NCBI RefSeq assembly: GCF_032062135.1
Contig: NC_092860.1
Span: 125,472,483-125,536,482 of the forward strand
Direction: 5' to 3'
From: Pyxicephalus adspersus
Lineage: Eukaryota > Chordata > Amphibia > Anura > Pyxicephalidae
Length of the DNA: 64,000 nt
The number at the start of each line of letters is the position of its first letter. The first letter of the stretch is position 1. Positions 40,387 through 51,710 of the stretch are shown one piece after another. Under the pieces are notes generated by a model. It was not told the DNA's origin and ran no database searches. It worked only from the letters and a program-made list of their open reading frames with translations. A program made the translations under genes and the position numbers.

Positions 40387-40800
40387 AAACGTTCTATTTA
40401 TTAGTGAATTATTTGCGCTATGTTTGTGTACTAAATTCCGTTCCATACACAACGTTCACCAAGTATACAGTTCTGTATATGGAATTATTGAAATCATTGT
40501 TATACTTATGTGACTTTTTAAAATAATATCATATTAAAACCTTCAGATATACCCACAAAGGTTACCCAACAGTGGAAAATACAATTTTAAAAATGCATGT
40601 GCTCACATTAATGACATTCTGCAGAAACCTTTTCACAACTGTATTTATTATGTCAATTTTTGATTACTTTTATGATAACAAATAAACAGTGATGACAAGA
40701 TTGACTTTTGTAGATGAAACCAGTATACATATTTCTCAAATGCCATTCAATGTAATGCAATAAAATACATAGCTGCATGAGCCTAGCATTAGAAATAAAA
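40387..40800 (+). other. Probable 3' UTR with polyadenylation signals
   Basis: AT-rich sequence directly follows the stop codon of the terminal exon. AATAAA hexamers lie at 40681-40686, 40759-40764 and 40794-40799, 295 to 410 bases past the stop. The cleavage site cannot be chosen from sequence alone, so the right edge is approximate. Confidence 0.5.
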
Positions 40801-41619
40801 CACAGGTTTATCTTTGGCCTTTGTCAATTTTCAATTCAGTAATTGACATTTTTAATACTGAGTGTATCTGTGTAAATTATTATGATATGCTGTATGGTGA
40901 TTTTTTTTAAAGAAGATCTGCTGAACATGTGAGTGTGATCCCTGTGCTCTCACTATACTGTTTGTATAGGAAGTGTAAGGCATTGCCCTGAATATAGAAA
41001 TTGTATGGCATAGATAATCATACCATTATAAATCTTCAGAATACATTTTATTCTAGTTTTGCTATGATGGTGTTAATTGTATCAATATCCACTATTTAAA
41101 ATACTAATGTCATCTGTGAGCCTAATGAAATACACTTCCTTAACATTATTGTGAGCTGTGATTTTATTCAAAATGTAGGGCTATTTTAACTATGTAAAGA
41201 ACACTTAACGTAACTTTCCTGTTCCAGGTTTTCTTTTGTGTACAGATGGAGAGGGTCTTTCTTTGGGTCTCCCCATCCCCATCTTTGTGACACAAATACT
41301 TCCTATTGGTTTTTTAGTGTTAAGGTTCTCTTCAGATCGAGGAGTCTTCAGCCATGACATAAGTGCAGGGGAGTGTTGGAAACCAGTTTTGGTGAGTACA
41401 TTTTGCTTCATGGTAGGTAAGGAGAAAAAAAAGAATGCAGAATGAGTTAGAGGAGAGCAGGATGGGAATTAATATTTGTCTGAAGGTAAGAGTACTTACA
41501 TTTTTTGCATATAATTAAAATATTTTCATAAATAGATTACATAAAAAATGTATAATATTATATAACAGAAACACTAAAACAATACTTGGTACATTTGAAT
41601 ATCTGTACACTGTAGAGAG

Positions 41620-41914
41620 TAGTGGTCGCCAACTTTTCCAACCTCACGGACCACTAAACTTACCAAACTTGTGTGTCACTTCTCCAGAGTGACATCATGA
41701 TGTCAGAACCTGCCCACTCTCCCATCGCAGATCCAGAATTGCTTGCTAAATTCCAGTGGGGACAGTGAAGCAGGGCTGTGGACACAACAAAAGTTGTGTC
41801 TACAGCCCTGCCCTACTGTCCCCCCAGGATGTTTTAGCAAGCCTGTGATGGGAGAGTGGGCAGGTTATATCCATACGGGTGACAGCTCTGTGGACCACCG
41901 GTTGGCTACTGCTG
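41620..41914 (+). mobile_element. hAT MITE with nested palindrome
   Basis: The ends are TAGTGGTCGCCAACTTTTCC and GGTTGGCTACTGCTG. Flanks GTAGAGAG (41612-41619) and GTATAGAG (41915-41922) match at 6 or 7 of 8 positions. The centre folds: CCCACTCTCCCATCGCAG pairs with the later CTGTGATGGGAGAGTGGG, and inside that GTGGGGACAGT.AGCAGGGCTGT-type sequence pairs with ACAGCCCTGCCCTACTGTCC. Confidence 0.75.
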
Positions 41915-42885
41915 GTATAGAGCAATCATAGCTGGGATAATTACCTTGTTTGACTTAAAAGGTTACAAGCTGGCAATCCGGGGAAAAGGCTTGGAATGCC
42001 ACATTGCTGCATAAATCCCATCACATTTAATATAGCAACAATTACAGGCTTGATTGAATAAAGCTATTACATATTCCAGTGAACCAGCTCTAATCAATCA
42101 CACATGTGTCATTTTAAAAACATTGAGTACATTTTTCTATATTGCTTTTCAAAACACAGTTACTAAATTTTTAGGTGTGCAACTTGATAATGCAAAAGTC
42201 ATTCAAATACATTAAATTGTTATTTATCTATGTTATCATAGATATAGTCTCAAATAGCCACACAATAACGCAAGTTAAGAGCATAGGGTTGTAAGATTTT
42301 TTTTAATCATATGTTATTAATAACAAAATGGTAAGTATGACTTGCTGCTTTTTATATGATCACATATTTATGTCTTTATGTTCTATGTGGGCATACAAAC
42401 ATTAATCAAATGCTGAAAAGGAGATACATTTGTAATTTTGATATCATTCAAAGGGATGTAATAAAACAAAGAATTAGAATTATAACTAATTCTAACCAGG
42501 TCTATTTTCAGGTTTCGCTCTTGCTTAGCCTTGTCGTCTACCTTGATTAACTCATAATCTGTTACAAATCAGAACTATGTTGCGTTACATTGATATCCAA
42601 ATCTCTTTCCAGAGTTAGCTAAGAGCTCCTTGGACTACGAAAAGTCCACAACTTTCAGTGGTAGCATATAAGGCCCGTTAATATCCATTGAAATCTGACC
42701 GTGGTTTTGTGTGTCCCTTGAGCCTTTTTTGTTTCACTCATTGGACAAAGGCAATGACATTACGAGGATCTAAGCCTATGTCTGATGGTTTAAATGCGCA
42801 CATAAAAAAAACATGATTTTAGGGACAAAATTACAAAATTTCCAACAAAAGTATTTCTGGCAATGAGGTGCTTTGGTTATCTTAC

Positions 42886-42968
42886 TGGAGGGACGAATGG
42901 TCACCTTGGTAGTGATAATGACAAATAGTCCAATGGAAAAGAACAAGCCAACTGTGGTAAGTGCAGAA
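42886..42968 (-). CDS. Candidate internal exon encoding a membrane segment
   Basis: On the minus strand a T-rich tract ends in GACCACAG (acceptor AG at 42969-42970), and the exon is followed by a consensus donor GTAAG (42881-42885). The 83 bases hold one base of a split codon, 27 codons without a stop, and one trailing base. The peptide starts SALTTVGLFFSIGLFVIITT, a hydrophobic stretch of about 18 residues, then KVTIRPS with positive charges, the usual pattern for a single-pass membrane anchor. The frame stays open through the neighbouring intron-like sequence, so openness is not itself evidence. I do not recognise the protein, and it could be a chance arrangement or an exon of a pseudogene. 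Confidence 0.33.
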
Positions 42969-43300
42969 CTGTGGTCATTAAAAAAAATATATTTTTTTAT
43001 CCTTTTTAAATATATATAGTAATTTATAGTAGACCAGTAACGGTTGTATTTTCTGCTTCTCTTTTTATCTCTGTATGTGAACATGTGGGTTGGTAAGTCT
43101 TTAAAGAATGCACATATATTCACACTTAAACTTGTTTTAGCAATTTCAATAAAAAAGAACATTGAGTAGAAACACTTTACAACATTAAATGCTGCAATGA
43201 AAGAGATTTGATAAACACAAACACTGGCTCTTCTTCTGTTGTTTAGTTATTATTTATCTGAGTTGTAATTCAACTTGGTGCCTCCCGATACATCAAAAAG

Positions 43301-43495
43301 TACCGTATTTTTCGCCGTATAAGACGCTCCGGCATATAAGTCGCACCCAATTTTAAAGGAGGAAAAGCTAGAAAAAAAAAAGATTCTGAACCAAATACTG
43401 TACTATTCCCCTTCTGATCACTCATGTGCCATTCATACCGTATTCCCCTTCTGATCACTCTGTGCCAATTTAAATTCCCCTTCTGATCACTCAAA
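43301..43495 (+). mobile_element. TACCGTATTTTTCGCC repeat with CCCCTTCTGATCACTC array
   Basis: It begins TACCGTATTTTTCGCCGTAT and AAGACGCTCCGGCATATAAG, a terminus seen in dispersed vertebrate repeats. TTCCCCTTCTGATCACTC then recurs at 43406, 43443 and 43475, in units of 37 and 32 bases. Right end unknown. A reverse-strand 74-codon frame simply follows the array. Confidence 0.55.
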
Positions 43496-44110
43496 AAAAA
43501 TGTAACATTTTTAATGTTTAATACAAGGTAACTTATCCAAGTTTGTGTTATAAATTAAAATTTGATCTAACTTGAGTATGGTAGTCCCATTTTAAGCCTA
43601 CTGCGGTCTACAGTATCTCTGAGTTTCTCTATAACGGTGTTAAGAGCAAAGAGGTAGGACCTTGACAGTGCACAGCGCAACACAAAGTCAATTCAGATTC
43701 CATCAGCAACCAGCAGGTCCCAGCAGGGAATGACCTTTAGAACTGCGCATTGATTAGATATTAATTAATTCTGTTACACCGTGACATATTTTGACAACTT
43801 CTAATATAGGGAAGACTTGTGCCAAAAACCTACTTAATTGCTGTTTGGATGTAAAAGCCATGCAAAGTTAAAAATAAAACTAAAAGAAAAAAAACAGTGA
43901 ACAGATTTATAGAAATGGGAAGAAAGGAATGTACATTTTGGACAAGTAAATTTTATGCATTATTACTATTTTCCTTTGTATACATTTTACTGAACTGAAA
44001 ATTAACACATCAACAGTGACTACTTTTAGGCTTATTTATATTTATAAAGAGCAAAGTGCATCAAATCATTGAAAGTAATAAGTGGTGATTTCTCTAGGTT
44101 GTGACTCATC

Positions 44111-44610
44111 TTAAAGCAGACCTATCACTATATGTATTTACTTTATAGAAAAGGGTAGATAATCCTTTTTATCAAGCAAAAAAATGTTTTGTTTTTTTCT
44201 AAATACTTACTAAATAATTTTCTTTAAAAAAAGAAGAGGCCCCACTGTTTCTGTCTGTAGTGCCACGGAAGTAAAGACTAAACAGGAAACCCAGACCCTA
44301 CTGGGATACCTAGATCACATATTCCAGGAGGCTTTGGGGTGCGCCTTCTGCACATGCCTGACCTTGGCCATGCACAGAAGGGTCTTTTTCTGCAATGTAA
44401 AACAAAAAAGTACTGTTCTCATGCATGTACAGTGAAATTGGGAATTTTTTTTTGCATATACAAGATGAAATGTCTGTGCAGGCGTGAGATCAGGAAAGCA
44501 GGAAGACGCCGGAAGACGCAGGAAGAAGATGGCGGCACCCAGTGGTTTCTCTCGGCCAGGACAGAGAATAAAAACAGGACATCGCTGGACCGAATGGATG
44601 CTTTGTGATA
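44111..44610 (+). mobile_element. TTAA-type repeat, partial
   Basis: It begins TTAAAGCAGACCTATCAC and shares the AAGATGGCG motif with the element at 5501 (here near 44527). It includes a short direct repeat of GGAAGACGC units. No clear right terminal repeat was found. The 89-codon frame at 44339 inside it is not credible as a gene. Confidence 0.4.
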
Positions 44611-47166
44611 AATGTATTCTACAGATTATGTGAGATGAATACTTTAGATTTCCTGGGCAATTTTTCTGCCTAAAACCACCTGGAAAAACTAGTTAACACG
44701 AAGCCAAATGGTTTCATTTTTTAAATTTTTTTAATGTCAGGTTGAATTATTCTTAGATGCTGCATATAGCGTCCAGGATAGTTTGCAGCTCTCACTGCCT
44801 CAAAAAACATGAATTAGAAATGCTTGCATCTGCTAACACAAGCATTGTTAAGTGTTTGCAAGTTTTTTTTTTTTTTAGTCGTTTCAGTTCAAAAAAATAA
44901 AAAATAAAAAAATAAAAAACACGAGCACTTTTCGAGGCTTTTGCAGCCGCTTTGCAAATGTTTGAAAAAGCCTAGCAATTAAAGCCTCTTACCTTTTCTA
45001 TGCACGTGATGGTTGCCATTAGGTGCCCAGGGGAGAATAATAAATGTTTCTCAAGAGTTTTTTTTTTTACTCCTAATGCGACTTTACCCTGGGTCTCACC
45101 CAAAAGAGTAAACTTAGTTTAGAAGGAGCAAAAGATGTGATCATTTGAGAACAGCATTGGCTCCATACCCACCGACAGTGTCCATGTTTTCTAATTTGGC
45201 AATCACCAGAGATGGTAAACTTTTGTTGCCGCATGTTGCCGAGAATGATAAATCACAGTTGTGAGTTTATTATGCAGGAAATAAATGATAAAAAAATAAT
45301 GTATAATGTAATTCACCTCGTTAATGTTAAACCGGTTCTTGTGTGGTATCTTTTTGTAACACCTTCTACATCTCTACACAACAAACACATTTTCATTGAA
45401 AATTTTGACATGTAACTTTTAATACATTGGTATCCAGTGCAATAATATGTCTTTAAATTATCCAGTGTAATGTCCTCACATTTACTGTCCCCTTAGCTGT
45501 GATGGACATCCAGAAGTGTTCCATTATAGTAAAGGTCCAGTGGGAGGATGAATTCCATTTAGGCTGGCTTTGTGTGTATAATGGATTTGCATTAATGTTC
45601 AATAGACACAATATGCAAAGATCTTTGAAGACAAAAAACATATTTTCTTTCGAGTTTAGTAGGCAATATGTTATTAGGTAGCATATCTACTCGCGTTGGT
45701 GTTTAGAAGAATGCCCAGGCTATTTACCAGAGCTGCCCAATGTCGGTTCCCCGATTTTACATTTAACACCAAAATACCAAGGAGTATATTTATAAATGAT
45801 CCCCCTGTCAAATGGGCTGACAGCTGTTCAAAATACATTTCTCGTTTCAGTGTCTATTAACAATGACTCGTTTTGTCATGTGGAGGCCAATAGTAAAACA
45901 TTCACAGCAGTCACCATGGGAAAATTAACATAAATTTAGATTAAATTTACAAGGCAATAATTTATAAATACACCCCTAAATGTACTGTTAGGAGATGTAA
46001 ATCTGTAGTATAGATAATAGGTGGACTTAATACAGAAAAGTCAAACCAGACAGAAACCAAATTTTTAAACAGATACACCCCCAACGGAGGGAGGAATGGT
46101 AGGATAGTCGGAATGTTGCCCTAGTGTTTACCTATATTGAGAATCAATATGTGTTTTATTATTGTAAGTTTTAACTATTCTATGGGAAAGGAAAACATAG
46201 AAATGGTAACATTAAAAACAATAGATGCTGACTTTTATTTCCTATACAATTCTCTGCCAAGTCAGGTGATCCATCAGAAAAACTGTAATGACCCATAACG
46301 CAGAGGCTCACATTCTGCAATCAATGGGCACACTCATTTATTGTTTAGAAATAATCAACTTAAAAGGAAACTAATACAGCCATTTTGTATTATAAAGATC
46401 CTAGTTAATATTGAATTATCATCATTAGAGGTAAAGAGATATGGTATCTTCTTACCAAGGTAGGAGATAAAAGTATTGATTTTTGTGGAGGGTTTCTTTA
46501 GAATTGCCAGAAAAATTTACTAAACTACTGTCCTATAGCATTTGCTATTTAAAAAATCAGAAAATGTTTGCACTTTGGTTTGTGCTGTTTGCCAGATTGT
46601 GATATAAAACCTTGCCTGGTTTTCCTACATTTATAAAAAATATAGGTTGGAAGGTTATGGCGGTGAAATGCAAATTTTGAGCAAAGCAAAGAGAAAATAG
46701 TGATTGGAACAGTCTGTTCACCTACTCAAAATTAGTGTCCAAGCGTTAGGATGTTGTACCTCTAGAAATGCTACATTAATAAAAGAAACTAAGGTTTCTT
46801 TTTATCACACCAATACCCAGTCAATCAGGCAACCTCAGAAATAACACATATACAATTTATAAACATACCCCATTACAGTATCTAATTTGGAACAATGAGA
46901 GGGAAACAAAAAAGTATTCTTCTATCAGGGTCTGTTTACTGTAGATTCCCTAGTTCTATCAGGTATGGACAGTTGTGTCTATGAGGGAAATGTGGAAATT
47001 TCTGAATATAGTAATTGTTCTACAAAAATAATGTAAGTTTGTTGTTCAGTTTTGAAGACAGATTTGACCAGTGTTTTTTCACCAAGTCATAAAAGATTAA
47101 AAAGGTGTACCTGTTAGATATTCACCTGGAAGGCCTTGGTCCAGCATTATTGCATAACTAGAAGTA
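44611..47166. other. Non-coding DNA
   Basis: Poly-T/A-rich patches (44865-44925). A segment at about 45770-45950 has higher complexity (TGTCAAATGGGCTGACAGCT) but no proven function. Confidence 0.45.
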
Positions 47167-47476
47167 AGCTGCGTACACACGTGCAATTTTTGTCGTTGGA
47201 AAGGATCTTTCACGATCCTTTCCAACGACAAAGGACTACACGATGCATGAACGGTTCTGCTCTATGGAGAGGGAGGGGGAGAGCGATGGAGCGGCACCCT
47301 GCTGCGCGCTCTCCCCCTTCCCCTGCATTAGGATCGGTCGTTGTTCATCGTCCGTGGATCCGCCAGGACGGTCGTTGGACGATGGACGTCGCCGACTGTA
47401 CACACGCCAGATTTTCGCCCGATATCTGGCCGATGCCGATTATCGGGCGAGAAAAATCTGACGTGTGTACGCAGCT
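47167..47476 (+). mobile_element. Triple-hairpin MITE, copy 2
   Basis: It is bounded by AGCTGCGTACACACGTG and CACGTGTG-type ends (right end GACGTGTGTACGCAGCT). Hairpins occur at 47192-47229 (arms GTCGTTGGAAAGGAT), about 47343-47388 and 47411-47457. The order, spacing and sequence of the hairpins match copy 1 in reverse orientation. Short open frames across it are by-products of the palindromes. Confidence 0.75.
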
Positions 47477-48179
47477 GCAGTGTAGTACTGTTTACCATAA
47501 GACAAGCTCTCACTCTTTAAGTGTCATTTAGTCAGTTGCCTCCATAACGTAGGTACACAAAGATGTTTACAAAAGGATCATGAGCTCACAGAGAAGAATA
47601 AGGCCAAGTGGTACCTGGAGAGGTCAAAGGTCAGAGTCAAAGGTTATATGTAACATTCAAACAGCCACACAAGATTCCAGGGGCAGAGAAAGTTCAAGGT
47701 TAAGGGTCAGACAAAGGGTCAGTCCAGAAGGCAAGCAAGAAGCGATCAGACAAAGCAAGGTTGGAAATGAAGAAATAAATGTTAGGAAACTAACGTTATC
47801 ACAAGTTAGGTATTTTGGTAAGGGAACAGCTTCTATTCTGCCTCATTTACAATTAGGATAATTAAGTGTCAGATGGCAGCCCCAGTCCAGCTGGCTCATG
47901 GTCCTCAGTGTCTGGCAATACCCAACTAATCTGAATAAAGGGTACATTTATAATAATGATGCACCCAAAAGGATAGAAGTAATCCTATATCTTACATACA
48001 TTCAGTTTTTACATTTGTCACATTTACCTCTTCCTTGCTGAAGCACAGGCCCCTCTCTCCTGCGCATGCTGGCAGTTCTGACCCTGGACACGCCTGTCCT
48101 TACAAGTTTTATCAGCATCACCCATCCCGCCGGTATATCAGGAAATAGACTCTTAATCACCCTTGGCTATTTAGCTAGC

Positions 48180-48650
48180 TTAGACACAGCCCCCTAGCTC
48201 TGCTGAGCATTTCCTCTACACCTGTTGATGAATTCAGTGCTTTCCCTGTCCAGCTCCTGTGTTACCCCTTATTGCCCACTCTGGTGTTTCTCGGCCTTTT
48301 CCTTTGTGCTGTTCTAGTGTTCCTCTGTGTCTGTAGTGTTCCCCATGCCTCCCGTGTCACCTGTGCCTCCTGTCACTTCCTATGTCTCTTGCGTTCTCCT
48401 GTGTCTGCAGTGGGCCCCATGTCACCGGTGTCTACTTCCTGGAGCTCTGGTTCTTGACCCCTGGCTTGTTTCTGCCCTTTCTTGGTTGCTGCCTGCCTCA
48501 ACCCTGGCCTTCCTTGTCAATTTCTGCCACCTATCGATTTGGTACTGTGCGTCATCCTGGTTAGATCCTGTGCCTTGGCTCTTCCCAGGCCTCAAGCCAC
48601 TTCTGTGCAAGCTGTAGCGCTTTCTAGAGGCTCCGTCCCCCCAAATGTGA
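48180..48650. repeat. Pyrimidine-rich stretch, probable retroelement relic
   Basis: The region is C/T-rich with recurrent CTGTGT, GTTCCTC and CTGCCT words and overlapping short open frames in all three frames, which argues against coding. A purine-rich counterpart (AAAGGTCAGA, AAGGGTCAG words) lies at about 47610-47770. The pair may be the two sides of one old element, but no terminal repeats were found. Confidence 0.3.
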
Positions 48651-50679
48651 CAATATACCTGTATACATACATATAGGTAAAATTTGTTGCTCAAACATCC
48701 TGTCAGGTAATCATCACAGGTAATGGCTAAAACAGTTGTATTACCTCCAAATATTAGGTCAGCTCTAGACAACAGTTATTATTTGTTGTTTATTCTGTTT
48801 ACACTAATTGCACTGGTGACAGGTTGGAGAAATATTACTCTACTGCTGCAATAAAAGACTGGGAAAACATTCTCGGTAAAGTTTTAATTTATCAAATTAT
48901 TGAACATTATCAACCACAGACGTGATATGCGCTAAATTACACATGATTCCAGTAAAATGGACACCATTTACTTGCTTCCTGGCATTAGTTAAAATTACAC
49001 TATTAACTTAAAACGTGCACTAAACATCCAAAACTCTTAACCCCATATTTTCGAACAATCTTCAAATTTCTTTTGAAAGATCATAAAGATTCAGTCATTC
49101 CTATAAGAATAATAAATATCTCTAAAGAATCACCCTAGCCATAAATAATATTATCAGTTGTTTTGCATTGTGTCTTTTTATTAAACAAGCACTATATTAT
49201 AAGTTCTGTCTATGCAAGGAAAATGATGTGATAATGGAATCTTTGTATTGGGAGACACAAAAATGACTTGCAAATGTAACCTTATAAATATGCCATTTAA
49301 TTCCATTTGCCAAAAAATCCTGACCTCATAGTTCCAGATCAATGTAAATATTGATTTGTTCTCATTTAGTTTGCTTGCTGTCAACACAGACCGACAGAAA
49401 AATGCATTTAGACAATTTGACAGTAGGATTCCCATGTCCATGTTATCAAGGAGGTCCTCATAGAATGTGATTATTTAGATAGAAACTAATTGGATGCAAC
49501 ATGCTTTTTAACCAGGAATACTTTTCAATTGCACAAAGAGAAAAAGTTGACATGCATGCATGTTTCCTAAATTATAAAGAGAATTTAAACTTCCCATAAC
49601 ATCCCCTGCACATATGTCCCTCACAGGTCTCATGCGGAATTCATAGGTAGGTGGAAGACAGGAACAGAAAACCAGGAAAAAGTTATCACAAATTATTAAC
49701 CATTTTAAAGGATATCTGAACTGTACATGGTATATTATACCTTACAAGTCCACAGATGTAATGGGTTCATTGGTTTTATTTGTTTAATTAGTTTTTATCT
49801 GGTTATCCTGCCAGCAACACAGTCCCTGTCCTAGGACGTATAACTCAGTGCATTGTCACACCAAGAATAAAGGTGTATTAGGACTACAGGACACATGCCC
49901 CTCTGGGGCACATTTGAGAAGTAATTAAGGTTTACATATACATAGTATACTTATATATGTTTTGTGCTACCCCTTCTAACTGGTCTACATGTGCCTTATG
50001 GTTAACAGCTATGACCAACAGTATAAAGGGGAGAGAAGCATGTCTTCAGTACAAAAGTTAGAACAGATAAGAATGCATCGGGGACCCCTTTATAAATGTG
50101 TACTGGAATAACATGGAATTGAGGTCTAACATGGCTTAGTTAGGACATTCAAGTCATGCATATTTAGAACTATCTTTGGTGAAAGAAGTGCAGTAAACAC
50201 TTTTGGTCACCTAAACAAAGTATCCTTTAACAGCTGAAGCAGAGAGACTCTGGTAGATCAATATTAATGTTTTTCTTTTTTTTTTAAATCAAGTAAGAAC
50301 TTCGAGATTGTAGCAGTACCACTTCAGGAAGTTCCAGTGTTCCTTTGTCTTATTAGCTCCAACCTATGTGTTTTAATCAGCATGCTGATCACTATAATTA
50401 AGCCCCTTGGCGCAGCTCCTTTGCATGTAGGATGTCATCAGGGGCTGAAGAGTCGATTCTAAATTCAGTATTTAACATAACCAAATTACCATAAAACACC
50501 CCCTTCCCTGATACTGCTCCTTCCTCTGACATTACATTTAAGGCGCTTCCACCTGTGAAACATCTCCAGAGAACACCAAACAGGTACACATTCTCATTAT
50601 CTCATCTCAAGTAATGCAAAATTCATTTATCTAGTATTTCACTAAGCAGAATCTTGTCTCTGCAATATATTATAAATTT

Positions 50680-51225
50680 TGCAGCTTGACTTTTCTATCC
50701 TTCTCCTCTGCTGCTCCTATTTACAAATCCCCACATTGGCTTTATTTTCACTTCAGAGTCAAATTCAAGCTATACTGCTTTACCTATAAATCACTCCATG
50801 GCTTTTGTCTCACTTACTATTCCAACCATATTCATAAATACATCCTGGTCTACTCTCTGTACTCTGCTAATGACTCTCTCATAACATGTACAGCTTTAAG
50901 AATTGTTCAGGGCTGTCCCATTTTCAGGGATTTCCTCCCACATCCTATTGATTTACCATTTTTAAGCAAGCTCTCAAAACCTACCTCTTTAAATTTGCTT
51001 GGACCCATCTTCCTCTATTTCTTAAAGTATAAGTAGCCACCTTTATCATCTAAATTCTCGCATGTTATAGATTGTAAGCTCTATAGGGCAGTGCTCTGTT
51101 CTCCACCTGTGTCATAAATTTACTTGTTAGCTTTGCAGGTTTGTCATATACGCCCCCAGGAATTGTACGGTGCTGAGTAATATGCTGGTGCTTCATAAAT
51201 AAAAGTTAATACTAATATTGATAAA
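50680..51225 (+). mobile_element. LINE 3' end with tail
   Basis: A frame at 50686-51036 has KSPHWLYFHFRVKFKLYC, TYKSLHGF and FLSKLSKPTSL, decayed forms of the HWLPV.FRI.YK..L..KSLHG and FK..LKTHLF motifs at the C-terminus of CR1/L2/Rex-group LINE proteins. The tail TAGATTGTAAGCTCTATAGG, GGTGCTGAGTAATATG and an AATACTAATATT end follow, matching 7190 (inverted) and 16780. Confidence 0.6.
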
Positions 51226-51538
51226 CTTACTTTTTCATGAACTTTATTGATTTTTATAGAGGAAAAGAAAAAATATGTCTAAATTGTGATGGGTGATAGG
51301 TGATGTGAGAATAGTTCTTCTGGTCCCTCCTCCCGTTGTGAGGTAGTAGGTGGCTTGGCATTCACTTATTTCAAATCCTTTCTTGCTGCAAGTACTTAAC
51401 TGTATCCCTGCACCTTTTACATCCTTCCTGTATGCCTCAGCCATTGGGTTCCAGTGCTTCAACTGTTCTCTAGGTCCACATGTCATCTAGTGGCAGTTCA
51501 GCCAGTGCACTCCTAGACCATATATCATGTCTCAAGTG

Positions 51539-51710
51539 CAGGGGTGGGCAAACTTTTTTAGTCAGGGGCCACAATCTGAAATAAAATTTGACAGAGGAGC
51601 GGGGCCAAAGGTAGAGTGGGGGCGGGTTATACCATCATGAGCCTGCGATGGGAGAGTGATTATACAAATCTGAGCCTGCGATGGGAGAGTGGTGCTTTTG
51701 ACCTTTACAG
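51539..51710 (+). mobile_element. hAT fragment with duplicated GAGCCTGCGATGGGAGAGTG
   Basis: The start CAGGGGTGGGCAAACTTTTT is a classic hAT terminus, followed by AGGGGCCACAA and a GGGGCC subterminal block. GAGCCTGCGATGGGAGAGTG appears twice about 34 bases apart (from about 51639 and 51673). The right terminus is lost. Confidence 0.6.

Noticed and set aside
47136..47531. 131-codon forward frame
   Set aside because: Same MITE family as at 1456, open by composition.
48272..48772. Overlapping open frames of 60-116 codons
   Set aside because: They occur in several frames and on both strands of one pyrimidine-rich tract and show no domain. This is composition, not coding.
50398..50589. Motif CCCCTGATGACATCC and GCGAAAC-like words recurring at 5130, 36280 and 50430
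   Set aside because: Probably fragments of one dispersed repeat, but too short and diverged to delimit as features.
51244..51486. 80-codon reverse frame (LKHWNPMAEAYRKD, TYYLTTGGG)
   Set aside because: The sequence looks somewhat protein-like, but it has no recognisable family, clear splice sites or neighbouring exon. Left unassigned.
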